Shown here: positions 14,244-21,185 of the stretch, piece after piece | How the letters are laid out: every line of letters starts with the position of its first letter | Position numbering within the stretch: position 1 is the stretch's first letter | DNA from: RGIG4608 sp045637205 | Lineage (GTDB): Bacteria; Bacillota; Clostridia; Oscillospirales; CAG-272 | Assembly (NCBI GenBank): GCA_045637205.1 | Contig: JAZTYY010000043.1 | Coordinates: forward strand, 1-21,185 | DNA: 21,185 nt | Reading direction: 5' to 3' | Position numbers and translations under genes: made by a program | Notes under the pieces: generated by a model | What the model saw: only the letters and a program-made list of their open reading frames with translations | Database searches by the model: none | What the model was told of the DNA's origin: nothing

Positions 14244-14966
14244 CTATATTTTTTTGATATACTCTCTAAAATCTTGCCAATTGCCACGAGGGAACTCACT
14301 AATATCGCGATTTTCTACATTTAATATATAGTCGGTAATCAAAAATACGTCCATTCCAAGCTCTTTTGCGACCATATCTTCCTTAACGTCGTTACCAACC
14401 ATCACACATTCCTCGGGTGAAACACCCAAAACGTCAAGAATTCCTCTGTAATATTCAAGCTTGGGCTTGCAAAAGCTTGAATTTTCATAGCAAGTGCAGT
14501 ATTCAAAGTCAGAAAGTGACAGTCCTGCCCACGCAAGACGTCTTTCATTAGCTCTTAAAGGAAACAACGGATTTGTAGCCACCGCCACGCGATATCCCCT
14601 GCCCTTTAATTCCGAAATTATCTCCGGAACAAGAGGATTGCGTCCGCAAACCGCAGAAACCTTGTTAAATTCATCGTTGTAAAATCCATCAAGCTCTTCC
14701 TTTAAATATGAAATATCCTTGCCTAATATAGTAGAAAAATCCAAGAAAAATCTTTCTTCGTTTGTCATAGAGCCATCGTTCTTCATCATGGCGCGTGTGC
14801 CCGACCAAATTGCCGCGGCAAGTGTTTTTCTTTCTTCCTCAGTATTAGCAGGAAGTCCGAGCTGCGCAAGCTTTGAAAGCAACGCGTAAAAATATGCATT
14901 CGTGAACTTTTCTTGATCCATTGGCAAAAGTGTGCCATCAAGATCGAACAAAATTACCTTCTTCAT
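14244..14966 (-). CDS. HAD-family phosphatase
   Basis: The protein is 240 aa, soluble. Motif I is FDLDGTL with nucleophile D8 and acid/base D10. Motif II is ATNP (T131). Motif III is CKPK (K167). Motif IV is GNDVKED with D193 and D197. All four motifs of the haloacid-dehalogenase phosphatase fold are present, with a helical cap between motif I and II (about 17-100). The substrate is unknown; relatives hydrolyse small phosphate metabolites such as phosphoglycolate or sugar phosphates. The start has GGGGGA on the minus strand about 7 nt upstream, and a promoter lies at 15003-15031. It is a single-gene unit divergent from the pectinesterase gene; the 190-bp spacer is the only link between the two. 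Confidence 0.9.
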   Translation of the reverse strand: MKKVILFDLDGTLLPMDQEKFTNAYFYALLSKLAQLGLPANTEEERKTLAAAIWSGTRAMMKNDGSMTNEERFFLDFSTILGKDISYLKEELDGFYNDEFNKVSAVCGRNPLVPEIISELKGRGYRVAVATNPLFPLRANERRLAWAGLSLSDFEYCTCYENSSFCKPKLEYYRGILDVLGVSPEECVMVGNDVKEDMVAKELGMDVFLITDYILNVENRDISEFPRGNWQDFREYIKKI

Positions 14967-15002
14967 TTTATTTCCCCCAAGAATTTAATAATTATTGATA
15001 TT

Positions 15003-15031
15003 ATTATAGCACAAAAGCACGTCTCATTCAA
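15003..15031 (-). promoter_or_regulatory. Sigma-A promoter of the HAD gene
   Basis: On the minus strand TTGAAT (15031-15026), 17 bp, TATAAT (15008-15003). The leader is about 30 nt. Confidence 0.75.
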
Positions 15032-15097
15032 CACCTACCATCCAATCGCCTCATTATTTACAATTTTGCCATATTTTACTCAATTCCCTGCCCTTTA

Positions 15098-15126
15098 TTG
15101 ACAAAACACGCGTCTTGTGATAAAAT
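15098..15126 (+). promoter_or_regulatory. Sigma-A promoter of the pectinesterase-like gene
   Basis: TTGACA (15098-15103), 17 bp, TAAAAT (15121-15126). The leader to the ATG at 15158 is about 25 nt. Because the -35 box occupies 15098, a longer reading of the gene from a TTG there is excluded. Confidence 0.85.
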
Positions 15127-15157
15127 ATTTTCACAAAACCTTGTTTGGAGATTTATT

Positions 15158-15913
15158 ATGAGCCAAATTCACATTAGCGAAAGCAATATCACAATTGAAA
15201 ATAAAATTTTTAGCGGCTCACACTTTGCGCGCGAGCTTCATCCCGACGGAATTAAGCGCGGAACGTTTAGAAGCTACACCGTTTTAGTTGACGGCAACAA
15301 CGTAACCTTTAAATCCTGCGTTTTTGAAAATACTGCAGGAAGAGGTGAGGACGTTGGTCAAGCCTTGGCACTTTATCTTGACGGTGACAACATCACTCTT
15401 GAGAATTGCACCTTAAGGGGTCACCAGGATACGCTTTTTCTTGCGCCACTTCCCGAAAAAGAAATAATTCCGGGTGGTTTTTTGGGCCCGAAGCAATTCA
15501 CCGAGCGCAAAAACCGCACTTTTTACTTCAAAAACTGTAAAATTGAAGGTGGAGTTGACTTTATTTTCGGTGGCGCAACGGCATATTTTGAAAATTGCGA
15601 TTTCATTTCTGTGGAAGAGGGCTTTGTTTTTGCTCCCTCAACCCCCGAAACCGTCGAGGTGGGATTTGTAGCAAGAAATTGCCGTTTTATCGCAAAAGAG
15701 GGCATTCCGCCCCATTCCTGCTACATTGCAAGACCTTGGCGCGACCACGCGGCAGTTGAGCTTATTGATTGCTACGTCGGTGAGCACATTCATCCCGACG
15801 GATTTGACGATTGGGGAAAAACACACGCGCACAGCACCGTTCGTTTTGTTGAAAGAGGATCCTATGGCCCCGGCGCGAACAAAAATCGCGCAAACTTTGT
15901 AAAGGTTTATTAA
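15158..15913 (+). CDS. Pectin methylesterase-like beta-helix protein without signal peptide
   Basis: The protein is 251 aa. It contains the family 8 carbohydrate-esterase signatures in order: FENTAG with Q68, GHQDTLF with Q90 and D91, VDFIFGGA with D134, and ARPWR with R192 and W194. In known pectinesterases these are the oxyanion glutamines, the acid/base and nucleophilic aspartates, and the substrate-binding Arg/Trp, so the enzyme should be active on methyl-esterified galacturonan. Repeated strands of the FKNC and FENC type fit the right-handed beta-helix. There is no signal peptide or anchor, so it is predicted cytoplasmic and would act on imported oligogalacturonides; extracellular family members run near 300-350 aa. 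The start at 15158 follows TTGGAG by about 7 nt. Single-gene unit with own promoter and terminator. Confidence 0.9.
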   Translation: MSQIHISESNITIENKIFSGSHFARELHPDGIKRGTFRSYTVLVDGNNVTFKSCVFENTAGRGEDVGQALALYLDGDNITLENCTLRGHQDTLFLAPLPEKEIIPGGFLGPKQFTERKNRTFYFKNCKIEGGVDFIFGGATAYFENCDFISVEEGFVFAPSTPETVEVGFVARNCRFIAKEGIPPHSCYIARPWRDHAAVELIDCYVGEHIHPDGFDDWGKTHAHSTVRFVERGSYGPGANKNRANFVKVY

Positions 15914-15930
15914 ATTTAGTAAAACACAAC

Positions 15931-15959
15931 AAAAAAGCACCTCAATCGAGGTGCTTTTT
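15931..15959. terminator. Bidirectional terminator between convergent genes
   Basis: A-run plus GCACCTC (15937-15943), loop AATC, GAGGTGC (15948-15954) plus T-run. It ends the pectinesterase gene on the plus strand and, 10 bp past its stop codon, pssA on the minus strand. The poly-A/poly-T arms make it work in both directions. Confidence 0.9.
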
Positions 15960-15968
15960 ATCTTTAAT

Positions 15969-16574
15969 TTATTTTTTTCTTCCAAAAAGTATTTTGCCAA
16001 GGTTAAGCTTGGGAATTCTAATATCCCAAACAAAGAAGAATGCCATAAGAAGTGGCACGATGCGATAAAGCCACACGCTCACCTCATAGTCAAGGCACCA
16101 GCCGATTGCACAGGTGATGGGAGTTATCAATGCAGAAAACGTAATGGGCATACCGCGGAACGCCTTCAAGCACGCATCCTCCTCGGGATTTGACTGACGC
16201 TTTGTTTCAAGCACGTTGAAGAAAGCAAGTCTGATAAGACCGCACATAACGTAAATTACAAGAATTGCAATTTCAATGGGAGTTCTTGTTCCGTGGTAGT
16301 AGAAAACCACCGCAGGTGTAACACCAAAGGCAATAACGTCAACAAGTGAATCTATTTGAATTCCAAAATTTTTTTGGTCTTGAGTTCTGTTTTTCTTCGT
16401 TCTTGCAACAATGCCGTCAAACATATCGCAAAAACCCGAAAAAAGTATACAAATTACGGCAATTACAAGGTTTTCCCATTTACCCTGACTTGCTTGAACC
16501 ATTCCCACAAGGGCTGACACCAAGCTCAAATATGTAAGTAATACCGTGTAGTCATAAAATCCTATAAAACGCAA
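15969..16574 (-). CDS. pssA: Phosphatidylserine synthase PssA (CDP-diacylglycerol-serine O-phosphatidyltransferase)
   Basis: The protein is 201 aa with several membrane helices. It carries the CDP-alcohol phosphatidyltransferase motif, with D50, D53-G54, A57-R58, G71, D75 and D79. The spacing between AR and G is 12 rather than 8 residues, with a TKKNRTQDQKN stretch, which I associate with PssA of Clostridia. It would make phosphatidylserine from CDP-diacylglycerol and L-serine at the membrane. The start is a TTG at 16574 preceded by GGAGG with a 7-nt spacer; the ATG overlapping that ribosome site is too close and out of frame. It follows the DUF368 gene by 15 bp and ends the operon. Confidence 0.85.
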   Translation of the reverse strand: MRFIGFYDYTVLLTYLSLVSALVGMVQASQGKWENLVIAVICILFSGFCDMFDGIVARTKKNRTQDQKNFGIQIDSLVDVIAFGVTPAVVFYYHGTRTPIEIAILVIYVMCGLIRLAFFNVLETKRQSNPEEDACLKAFRGMPITFSALITPITCAIGWCLDYEVSVWLYRIVPLLMAFFFVWDIRIPKLNLGKILFGRKK

Positions 16575-16589
16575 AATACATCCTCCGTT

Positions 16590-17429
16590 TCATTGTTTTT
16601 GCTTGCTCTCGTGCTTTTCCATTACCCAAGCAATAAAAAATCCAAGCGCACAGCAAATAATTGAAATTAACATTGTGTAAGGGCCCGAAAAGTCCTTTGG
16701 CAATGCCTTTAATGATGACGAGATAACAAATCCCAAAATTATACGGGACATTATAGCATAGTGCTTTTTGTAAAGCATATTAACAAGTCTTGCAAAAAGC
16801 AAAACCGTTATTCCAATTCCAAGAATAAAGGGCAAAATCACCGAAAAATCGAGGTTTCCAACCCCCTCTGAAAAAGGACCGTAAAGCCCCAACCAAGTAA
16901 GCAGAGTTGATGACGTAAGTCCGGGCACAATAAGGCTCAATCCCCACATAAAGCCGCAAAACAAAAAGCTGAAGAAGTTTGCCGGCACGGCAATCACCTC
17001 ACCCTCTCCCACAACCTCAATTACGTGGAAAAGGATATAGGATACGCCCATTGAGATAACCAAGGGAGTCCAGCTTGCCTTTTGATTTGACATTTCACTT
17101 GTCTTGAACATTTCAGGAAGAGTTCCTGCAACAAGTCCAAAAAAGAGGAAAAGCGCAACGTCGGGAGCGGATTCAAACAAAATTGCCGCGCCTCTTGCCA
17201 AAAGTATAAAACCAAGTGCCCATCCCACGACAAACGGGATGAACATTTGATAGTTTTTCTTGATTGCCTTGACAGGACTTGTAAACAGCTCCATAACAGG
17301 CTCATAAAGTCCAAAGGCAACACAAAGCACACCACCGCTGATACCGGGCAAAATTGCACCGACACCAATGATAGCACCTTGAATTATATATATGATAATT
17401 TGTGTCAATTTAATAGTGTTTTTTGCCAT
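16590..17429 (-). CDS. popT: DUF368 polyprenyl-phosphate transporter (PopT-like)
   Basis: The protein is 279 aa and almost entirely hydrophobic, with about eight helices. Two halves carry matching signatures: LPGISGG (residues 27-33) and VPGLTSS (168-174), an internal inverted duplication. This is the DUF368 family; members were shown in 2022 to be undecaprenyl-phosphate translocases that recycle the lipid carrier of cell-wall synthesis across the membrane, so the same role is expected here. The gene overlaps the PgsA-like gene by 20 nt and lacks a strong ribosome site of its own (nearest GAGGG 17 nt upstream), which points to translational coupling. Its place between two phospholipid enzymes fits envelope lipid metabolism. 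Confidence 0.85.
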   Translation of the reverse strand: MAKNTIKLTQIIIYIIQGAIIGVGAILPGISGGVLCVAFGLYEPVMELFTSPVKAIKKNYQMFIPFVVGWALGFILLARGAAILFESAPDVALFLFFGLVAGTLPEMFKTSEMSNQKASWTPLVISMGVSYILFHVIEVVGEGEVIAVPANFFSFLFCGFMWGLSLIVPGLTSSTLLTWLGLYGPFSEGVGNLDFSVILPFILGIGITVLLFARLVNMLYKKHYAIMSRIILGFVISSSLKALPKDFSGPYTMLISIICCALGFFIAWVMEKHESKQKQ

Positions 17430-17991
17430 TTTTCAACAAATCAATGCCCTCAATGGTATAGAGCAAGCCTGAGTACACCATGAATATGGTTGTGAAATAT
17501 ATAGTAGCATTAGAAATTGTTGCGGGAAGCTCGGGCCACGCGAGATGCAAGGCAATAATCAAAATTACAATTGTTGTTGCCATTTTTCCGTGCCAATGCG
17601 CACCCTCAACAATATTATTCTTGCTATAAACTGCCAATCTGAGCAAAAGAGAACCAATTTCTTTTACCAAGAGAACGCAGAAGGGCAAAAGCATAAGCGG
17701 GAATTTTGTGATAAGGCAAATAAATACTGTCAACTGTGTAGCCTTGTCAGCCACAGGATCTATAAATTTACCAAAATCAGTAATCATATTAAATCTTCTT
17801 GCAATGAAACCGTCGGCGATGTCAGTCAAGGTTGAAATAACAACCACAACAAGTGTCCAAATGTTATAACCGTTAGCAAAAAGAATAACGATAACAGGAA
17901 TTAACAACAAACGAACATATGAAAGTATGTTGGGTATTGTTAACCACTCTTCCTTTACCTTGCTGAACGTTTTACGAAAAAATTCTTTCAT
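17410..17991 (-). CDS. pgsA: CDP-alcohol phosphatidyltransferase, PgsA-like
   Basis: The protein is 193 aa with about four membrane helices. It shows the full family motif with canonical spacing: D57, D60-G61, A64-R65, eight residues, G74, D78 and D82. The N-terminal IPNILSYVRLLLIPV and the VKEIGSLLLRLAV region match phosphatidylglycerophosphate synthases, which combine CDP-diacylglycerol and glycerol-3-phosphate. The last motif differs somewhat from standard PgsA, so cardiolipin or inositol-type paralogues are not excluded. It is the first gene of the operon; AGGAGG on the minus strand lies about 7 nt upstream of the start, and the promoter is at 18048-18076. Confidence 0.75.
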   Translation of the reverse strand: MKEFFRKTFSKVKEEWLTIPNILSYVRLLLIPVIVILFANGYNIWTLVVVVISTLTDIADGFIARRFNMITDFGKFIDPVADKATQLTVFICLITKFPLMLLPFCVLLVKEIGSLLLRLAVYSKNNIVEGAHWHGKMATTIVILIIALHLAWPELPATISNATIYFTTIFMVYSGLLYTIEGIDLLKNGKKHY

Positions 17992-18047
17992 AAAAGCCCT
18001 CCTAAATTATATGTAAACCAATATACTGAAAATACTTATTCCATTAT

Positions 18048-18076
18048 ATTATACTTGCCAGAGCCCCTTATGTCAA
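18048..18076 (-). promoter_or_regulatory. Sigma-A promoter of the phospholipid operon
   Basis: On the minus strand TTGACA (18076-18071), 17 bp, TATAAT (18053-18048), a full consensus match. The leader to 17991 is about 50 nt. Confidence 0.85.
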
Positions 18077-18152
18077 GTTATTTTTACTATTTTCAACAAA
18101 ATTTAACTTTTTTTGTGACAAATGTGCGCCTTTACTTTTTATTCCTTATCTA

Positions 18153-18181
18153 TTGAAATGTGTCGAATTTTATGATATAAT
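18153..18181 (+). promoter_or_regulatory. Sigma-A promoter of the MATE-CAAX protease operon
   Basis: TTGAAA (18153-18158), 17 bp, TATAAT (18176-18181). The leader to the start at 18222 is about 34 nt. It is divergent from the phospholipid promoter, 77 bp away. Confidence 0.8.
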
Positions 18182-18221
18182 ATATAGTTGATTTCAGAAA
18201 TAAAAGTTAGGAGGTTCAAAA

Positions 18222-19622
18222 TTGAGCACATCCATAAGAGAAAATAAGATGGGCTATATGCCCGAAAACAAGTTGCTTTTGTCAATGTCAATCCCAATGA
18301 TGCTCTCAATGCTCATTCAGGCACTCTATAATATTGTTGACGGTCTTTTCGTTGCAGGCATCAGCCCCGAGCAATATGAATTGACCGCGGTCAACCTCGC
18401 ATTCCCCGCGCAAAACCTTATGATTGCCGTTTCCGTCGGCATTGGTGTCGGTATTAACGCGTTGATTTCAAGAAATCTTGGAATTGGAAATCATAAAAAA
18501 GCAAATAAAATAGCAGGTCAAGGTCTTTTCTTGGCAATTGTGAGCTATATCCTTTTCGCTACGGTCGGTTCACTCCTTGTTAGCCCCTATTTTGACCTTA
18601 TGGCAAAGGACATCTCCATAGAGGAAGGCAAGCTTAAAATCATTGAATACGGTGTCAACTACCTCACAATATGCTTTGTGGCTTCGTTTGGTCTCTTTTT
18701 GCAGGTCGTACACGAAAAGTACATGCAATCCACGGGCAAAACAATGCTTTCAATGACAACTCAGCTCGTCGGCGCCATTGTTAACATCATTTTGGACCCC
18801 ATTATGATTTACGGCATCTTCGGTATTCCCGGACTTGGAATTTCGGGCGCGGCTTATGCCACGGTTATAGGACAAATCGTTTCGGCAATCATTGGTATCA
18901 TACTTCAAAAAACCAAGAATAAGGAAATTGATTTCACACTCTCCGACGTAAAGCCCGATTTTAAAACAATTAAAGAAATTTTCGGCATCGGATTGCCCTC
19001 GATTTTAATGAACTCAATCGGCTCTTTTATGACCGCAACGTTCAACGTTATTCTTTCTTCTCTTTCAAAGGCGGCAATCGACGTGTTCGGCGTTTATTTC
19101 AAGCTCCAAAGCTTCGTATTCATGCCCGTTTTTGGACTTAATAACGGAATGATTTCAATTGTTTCCTACAACTACGGTGCAAGAAAGAAGAAAAGAATGC
19201 TTCGCACACTTAAGCTCGGTCTTGTATACGCGGTTTCAATGATGCTTGTCGGCCTTGCAATTTTCCAATTAACACCCGGCGCACTGCTTTCAATGTTCAA
19301 CATTGACGAAAACGTTATCCGCGAAATTGGTGAGCCCGCGCTTCGCACAATATCAATCAGCTTTATTTTTGCAGGCTTCTCTATCATTTGTTCGGCTGTA
19401 TTCCAGGCGCTCGGACACTCACTTTTCTCAATGTTCGTGTCCATTGGACGTCAGCTTGTAACTCTAATCCCCGTTGCATATCTTCTTTCGCTCACAGGCA
19501 ACGTAAATAACGTTTGGTGGGCATTCCCCATTGCAGAGGTGGTTTGTGTAGCCCTCAGCCTTGTGTTCTACCTCTATCTCTACAACAGAAAAATCAAGAC
19601 CATCCCCGATATCATTACGTAA
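18222..19622 (+). CDS. MATE-family multidrug/metabolite exporter
   Basis: The protein is 466 aa, a normal length, with twelve predicted helices in two similar halves. The N-terminal pattern of SIPMMLSMLIQALYNIVDGLF and the first-half Q-V-HEKYMQSTGKT motif mark the DinF/NorM-type MATE fold. It would exchange Na+ or H+ for cationic compounds at the membrane; substrate unknown. The start is a TTG at 18222 with AGGAGG and a 7-nt spacer; the next in-frame ATG, nine codons later, has no such site. It is the first gene of a two-gene operon, 23 bp before the CAAX protease gene, and has a clear own promoter. Confidence 0.92.
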   Translation: MSTSIRENKMGYMPENKLLLSMSIPMMLSMLIQALYNIVDGLFVAGISPEQYELTAVNLAFPAQNLMIAVSVGIGVGINALISRNLGIGNHKKANKIAGQGLFLAIVSYILFATVGSLLVSPYFDLMAKDISIEEGKLKIIEYGVNYLTICFVASFGLFLQVVHEKYMQSTGKTMLSMTTQLVGAIVNIILDPIMIYGIFGIPGLGISGAAYATVIGQIVSAIIGIILQKTKNKEIDFTLSDVKPDFKTIKEIFGIGLPSILMNSIGSFMTATFNVILSSLSKAAIDVFGVYFKLQSFVFMPVFGLNNGMISIVSYNYGARKKKRMLRTLKLGLVYAVSMMLVGLAIFQLTPGALLSMFNIDENVIREIGEPALRTISISFIFAGFSIICSAVFQALGHSLFSMFVSIGRQLVTLIPVAYLLSLTGNVNNVWWAFPIAEVVCVALSLVFYLYLYNRKIKTIPDIIT

Positions 19623-19645
19623 AATAATCAAAAAGGAGAAATATT

Positions 19646-20887
19646 ATGTGGAAAATTATATTTATATCATCAATTTTACTTAGATTCGGTTGGGATATTG
19701 CGCACACAATCCTCTCCAACAAGCAGGTTGGAAAGCCCCTTCCCAAAAGCGTTCAGGGCATTTACAACGAAGAAGAATATAACAAATGGAGAAGCTATAA
19801 AAGCAAGCAAGACAAGCTTGGTATCGCAAGCAGCATCGTTGCTCTTGTAATTAATTTGATTCTTTTTGGAACAAATGTCATTTCTTACATCTACAATTTG
19901 ATGCCCGGTGACAATACTCCCGGCGGCATAACGATCAACTCAATTTTGTTCTTCCTTGCGATAGGACTTGTTGAAACAATTATTTCCCTTCCCATTGACT
20001 ACATATTCAATTTTAAGATTGAAGCTGAATTTGGATTTAATAAGGTTACCCCAAAAACGTTTATTGCCGACACAATTAAAAACTACGTTATCGGCAACAT
20101 TATTAACATAATAATTTTCGGACTTGTCCTTCTTGCATATATCTTGCTTGGTGAGTATTTCGGAATTATTGCATTCTTGGGACTCGCAGTATTTTTGATT
20201 CTTGTGAGCACCTTCTCAACAGCATTTTCAAAAATTTTCAATAAATTCACTCCTCTCCCCGAGGGAGAGCTTCGCACAAATCTTTCAAAAATGTTTGAGG
20301 ATGCGGGCTATAAGCTCAAGGACATCTACGTTATGGATGCCTCCAAGAGAACAACCAAGGCAAACGCGTATTGCGGTGGCATTGGTAAAATGAAGCAAAT
20401 CGTTCTTTACGATAATCTTGTAAATAACTATTCAGAGGGTGAAATTACAGCGGTTTTCGCACACGAGTTGGCGCATTTCAAAAATAAGGATACAACAAAA
20501 ATGACCTTCTTTAACATGCTCAACTTTCTTCCTATGATGGTTATGATGACGGTTATGATGATCGTTCCCGACATTGCTACGTCCTATGGATTTGAAGGTG
20601 CAAACCTCTTCTTTGCGTTCTATTTGTCATTTGGCAGCGTGCTTTCAATCGTGACACAGATCATCATGATTCCATTTAACTATATGTCACGTCATTTTGA
20701 ACGCAGAGCCGATACGTTTGCAAGTGAACTTGGATACGGTGATGAGCTCGTTTCAGCACTTCGCAAGCTTGTTAAGGACTCTCTTTCAAATATGAATCCC
20801 CACCCACTCATCGTTAAGCTCACATATAACCACCCTCCCCTTCACGAAAGAATCGAGCTTATCGAATCAAAGAAAAACAAGAAATAA
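19646..20887 (+). CDS. Ste24-type CAAX protease (M48 family zinc metallopeptidase)
   Basis: The protein is 413 aa. The zinc site is HELAH (H273, E274, H277) with third ligand E352 in FERRADTFA. Other Ste24 signatures are EFGFNKVTPKTF (128-139), the SKRTTKANAY-GG stretch followed by QIVLYDNL (233-258), and a C-terminal PHP-x(n)-HPPLHERI. Helices at about 3-20, 60-83, 97-122, 148-168, 172-192, 288-310 and 320-343 fit the seven-helix barrel of the family, with the active site inside the membrane. In eukaryotes it trims prenylated CAAX proteins. Bacteria lack most such substrates, so a role in membrane-protein quality control or peptide processing is more likely. The start follows AAGGAG by 8 nt. 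A terminator follows the stop. Confidence 0.9.
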   Translation: MWKIIFISSILLRFGWDIAHTILSNKQVGKPLPKSVQGIYNEEEYNKWRSYKSKQDKLGIASSIVALVINLILFGTNVISYIYNLMPGDNTPGGITINSILFFLAIGLVETIISLPIDYIFNFKIEAEFGFNKVTPKTFIADTIKNYVIGNIINIIIFGLVLLAYILLGEYFGIIAFLGLAVFLILVSTFSTAFSKIFNKFTPLPEGELRTNLSKMFEDAGYKLKDIYVMDASKRTTKANAYCGGIGKMKQIVLYDNLVNNYSEGEITAVFAHELAHFKNKDTTKMTFFNMLNFLPMMVMMTVMMIVPDIATSYGFEGANLFFAFYLSFGSVLSIVTQIIMIPFNYMSRHFERRADTFASELGYGDELVSALRKLVKDSLSNMNPHPLIVKLTYNHPPLHERIELIESKKNKK

Positions 20888-20896
20888 ATCAATATT

Positions 20897-20926
20897 AAAA
20901 CGTCGTCCCGACAAGGACGACGTTTT
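20897..20926 (+). terminator. Terminator of the MATE-protease operon
   Basis: A 12-bp perfect stem, AAAACGTCGTCC (20897-20908) and GGACGACGTTTT (20915-20926), with a 6-nt loop and a further T-run. It begins 10 bp past the stop codon. Confidence 0.9.
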
Positions 20927-20958
20927 TTGTTGCTACAAAATTCAAATTTTGATTTATC

Positions 20959-20985
20959 GGTCACTTTTTTTGAAAAAAAGTAACC
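20959..20985. repeat. Palindrome with long A/T arms
   Basis: GGTCACTTTTTTT and GAAAAAAAGTAACC pair over about 12 bases with one mismatch. It is followed by AAAAAAACTT. It resembles a GGTTACTTT-type repeat I recall from Firmicutes intergenic regions. No coding role. Confidence 0.55.
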
Positions 20986-21044
20986 AAAAAAACTTTTTAT
21001 GGAGCTTCGCCGCAATACCAATAAAATCTGTAGAAATTCTGTAG

Positions 21045-21066
21045 GGACCGACGTCCTCGACGGTCC
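21045..21066. repeat. Short palindrome GGACCG(A)CG-TCCT-CG(A)CGGTCC
   Basis: Nine pairs with one A-A mismatch and a 4-nt loop, preceded by GTAG. It resembles a GTAGGGAC-type palindrome recurring between genes of gut Clostridia, which is from memory only. Confidence 0.55.
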
Positions 21067-21136
21067 GTAACAAAAGATAAGTAACTAACCTATAACCCTC
21101 AATTTATCATTCAAATTTTGGTTTATCTCTCTATTA

Positions 21137-21185
21137 GCCTTCTCCAGCGGAGAAGGGGGACCGCGTGCGGTGGATGAGGAGAACA
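21137..21185. repeat. Composite palindromic repeat, cut by the window end
   Basis: Two hairpins lie in tandem: CCTTCTCC-AGC-GGAGAAGG (21138-21156) and CCGC-GT-GCGG (21161-21170), then GGATGAGGAGAACA to the window end. The layout resembles multi-copy repeats near genes in Clostridia. The full length cannot be judged. Confidence 0.6.

Noticed and set aside
15098..15157. Longer N-terminus of the pectinesterase-like protein
   Set aside because: The candidate start is inside the -35 box; the ATG at 15158 has a proper ribosome site.

Overview
The window reads as a chromosomal segment of a low-GC, Gram-positive bacterium, most likely an uncultured member of the Clostridia. The evidence is a lipobox-bearing solute-binding protein, near-consensus sigma-A promoters (TTGACA-17-TATAAT type) before most transcription units, strong GGAGG-type ribosome binding sites, occasional TTG starts, a polyprenyl-phosphate (DUF368/PopT) transporter, and palindromic intergenic repeats at both ends. 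No phage, insertion sequence, CRISPR array or rRNA was seen. Species assignment cannot be made from the sequence alone.

Layout. (1) 1-540: a branched palindromic repeat; an intact tRNA-Pro(UGG) on the minus strand; upstream of it in transcription order, a broken 5' half of a second tRNA-Pro that carries the only consensus promoter and is joined to a roughly 133-bp segment with short terminal inverted repeats. (2) 542-4454, minus: a small zinc-ribbon protein and a very large MMPL/RND-type exporter, each with its own promoter and terminator. (3) 4655-13713, minus: one oligopeptide ABC transporter locus, oppA-oppB-oppC-oppD-oppF plus a DUF3899 membrane protein. (4) 14204-15960: a HAD phosphatase (minus) divergent from a signal-less pectin methylesterase-like protein (plus). 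(5) 15969-18076, minus: an envelope-lipid operon of a PgsA-like phosphatidyltransferase, a DUF368/PopT undecaprenyl-phosphate translocase and phosphatidylserine synthase. (6) 18153-20926, plus: a MATE exporter and a Ste24-type CAAX protease, ended by a terminator. (7) 20930-21185: three different palindromic repeats.

The most unusual content is the Opp locus. Three of its five components are much larger than usual and a fourth is modestly so. OppD (715 aa) has about 375 extra residues between the Q-loop and the ABC signature. OppC (523 aa) has about 190-230 extra extracytoplasmic residues after its first membrane helix. OppA is 828 aa and OppF carries an insert of about 45-55 aa, while OppB is ordinary. 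This looks like a coordinated structural variant of the peptide importer. oppA has a very strong promoter and is followed by two hairpins, one of them terminator-like, which suggests excess binding protein over the membrane parts. A second oddity is the exporter at 1074-4454, whose second extracytoplasmic domain is about 560 residues long and contains four degenerate helix-loop-helix repeats.
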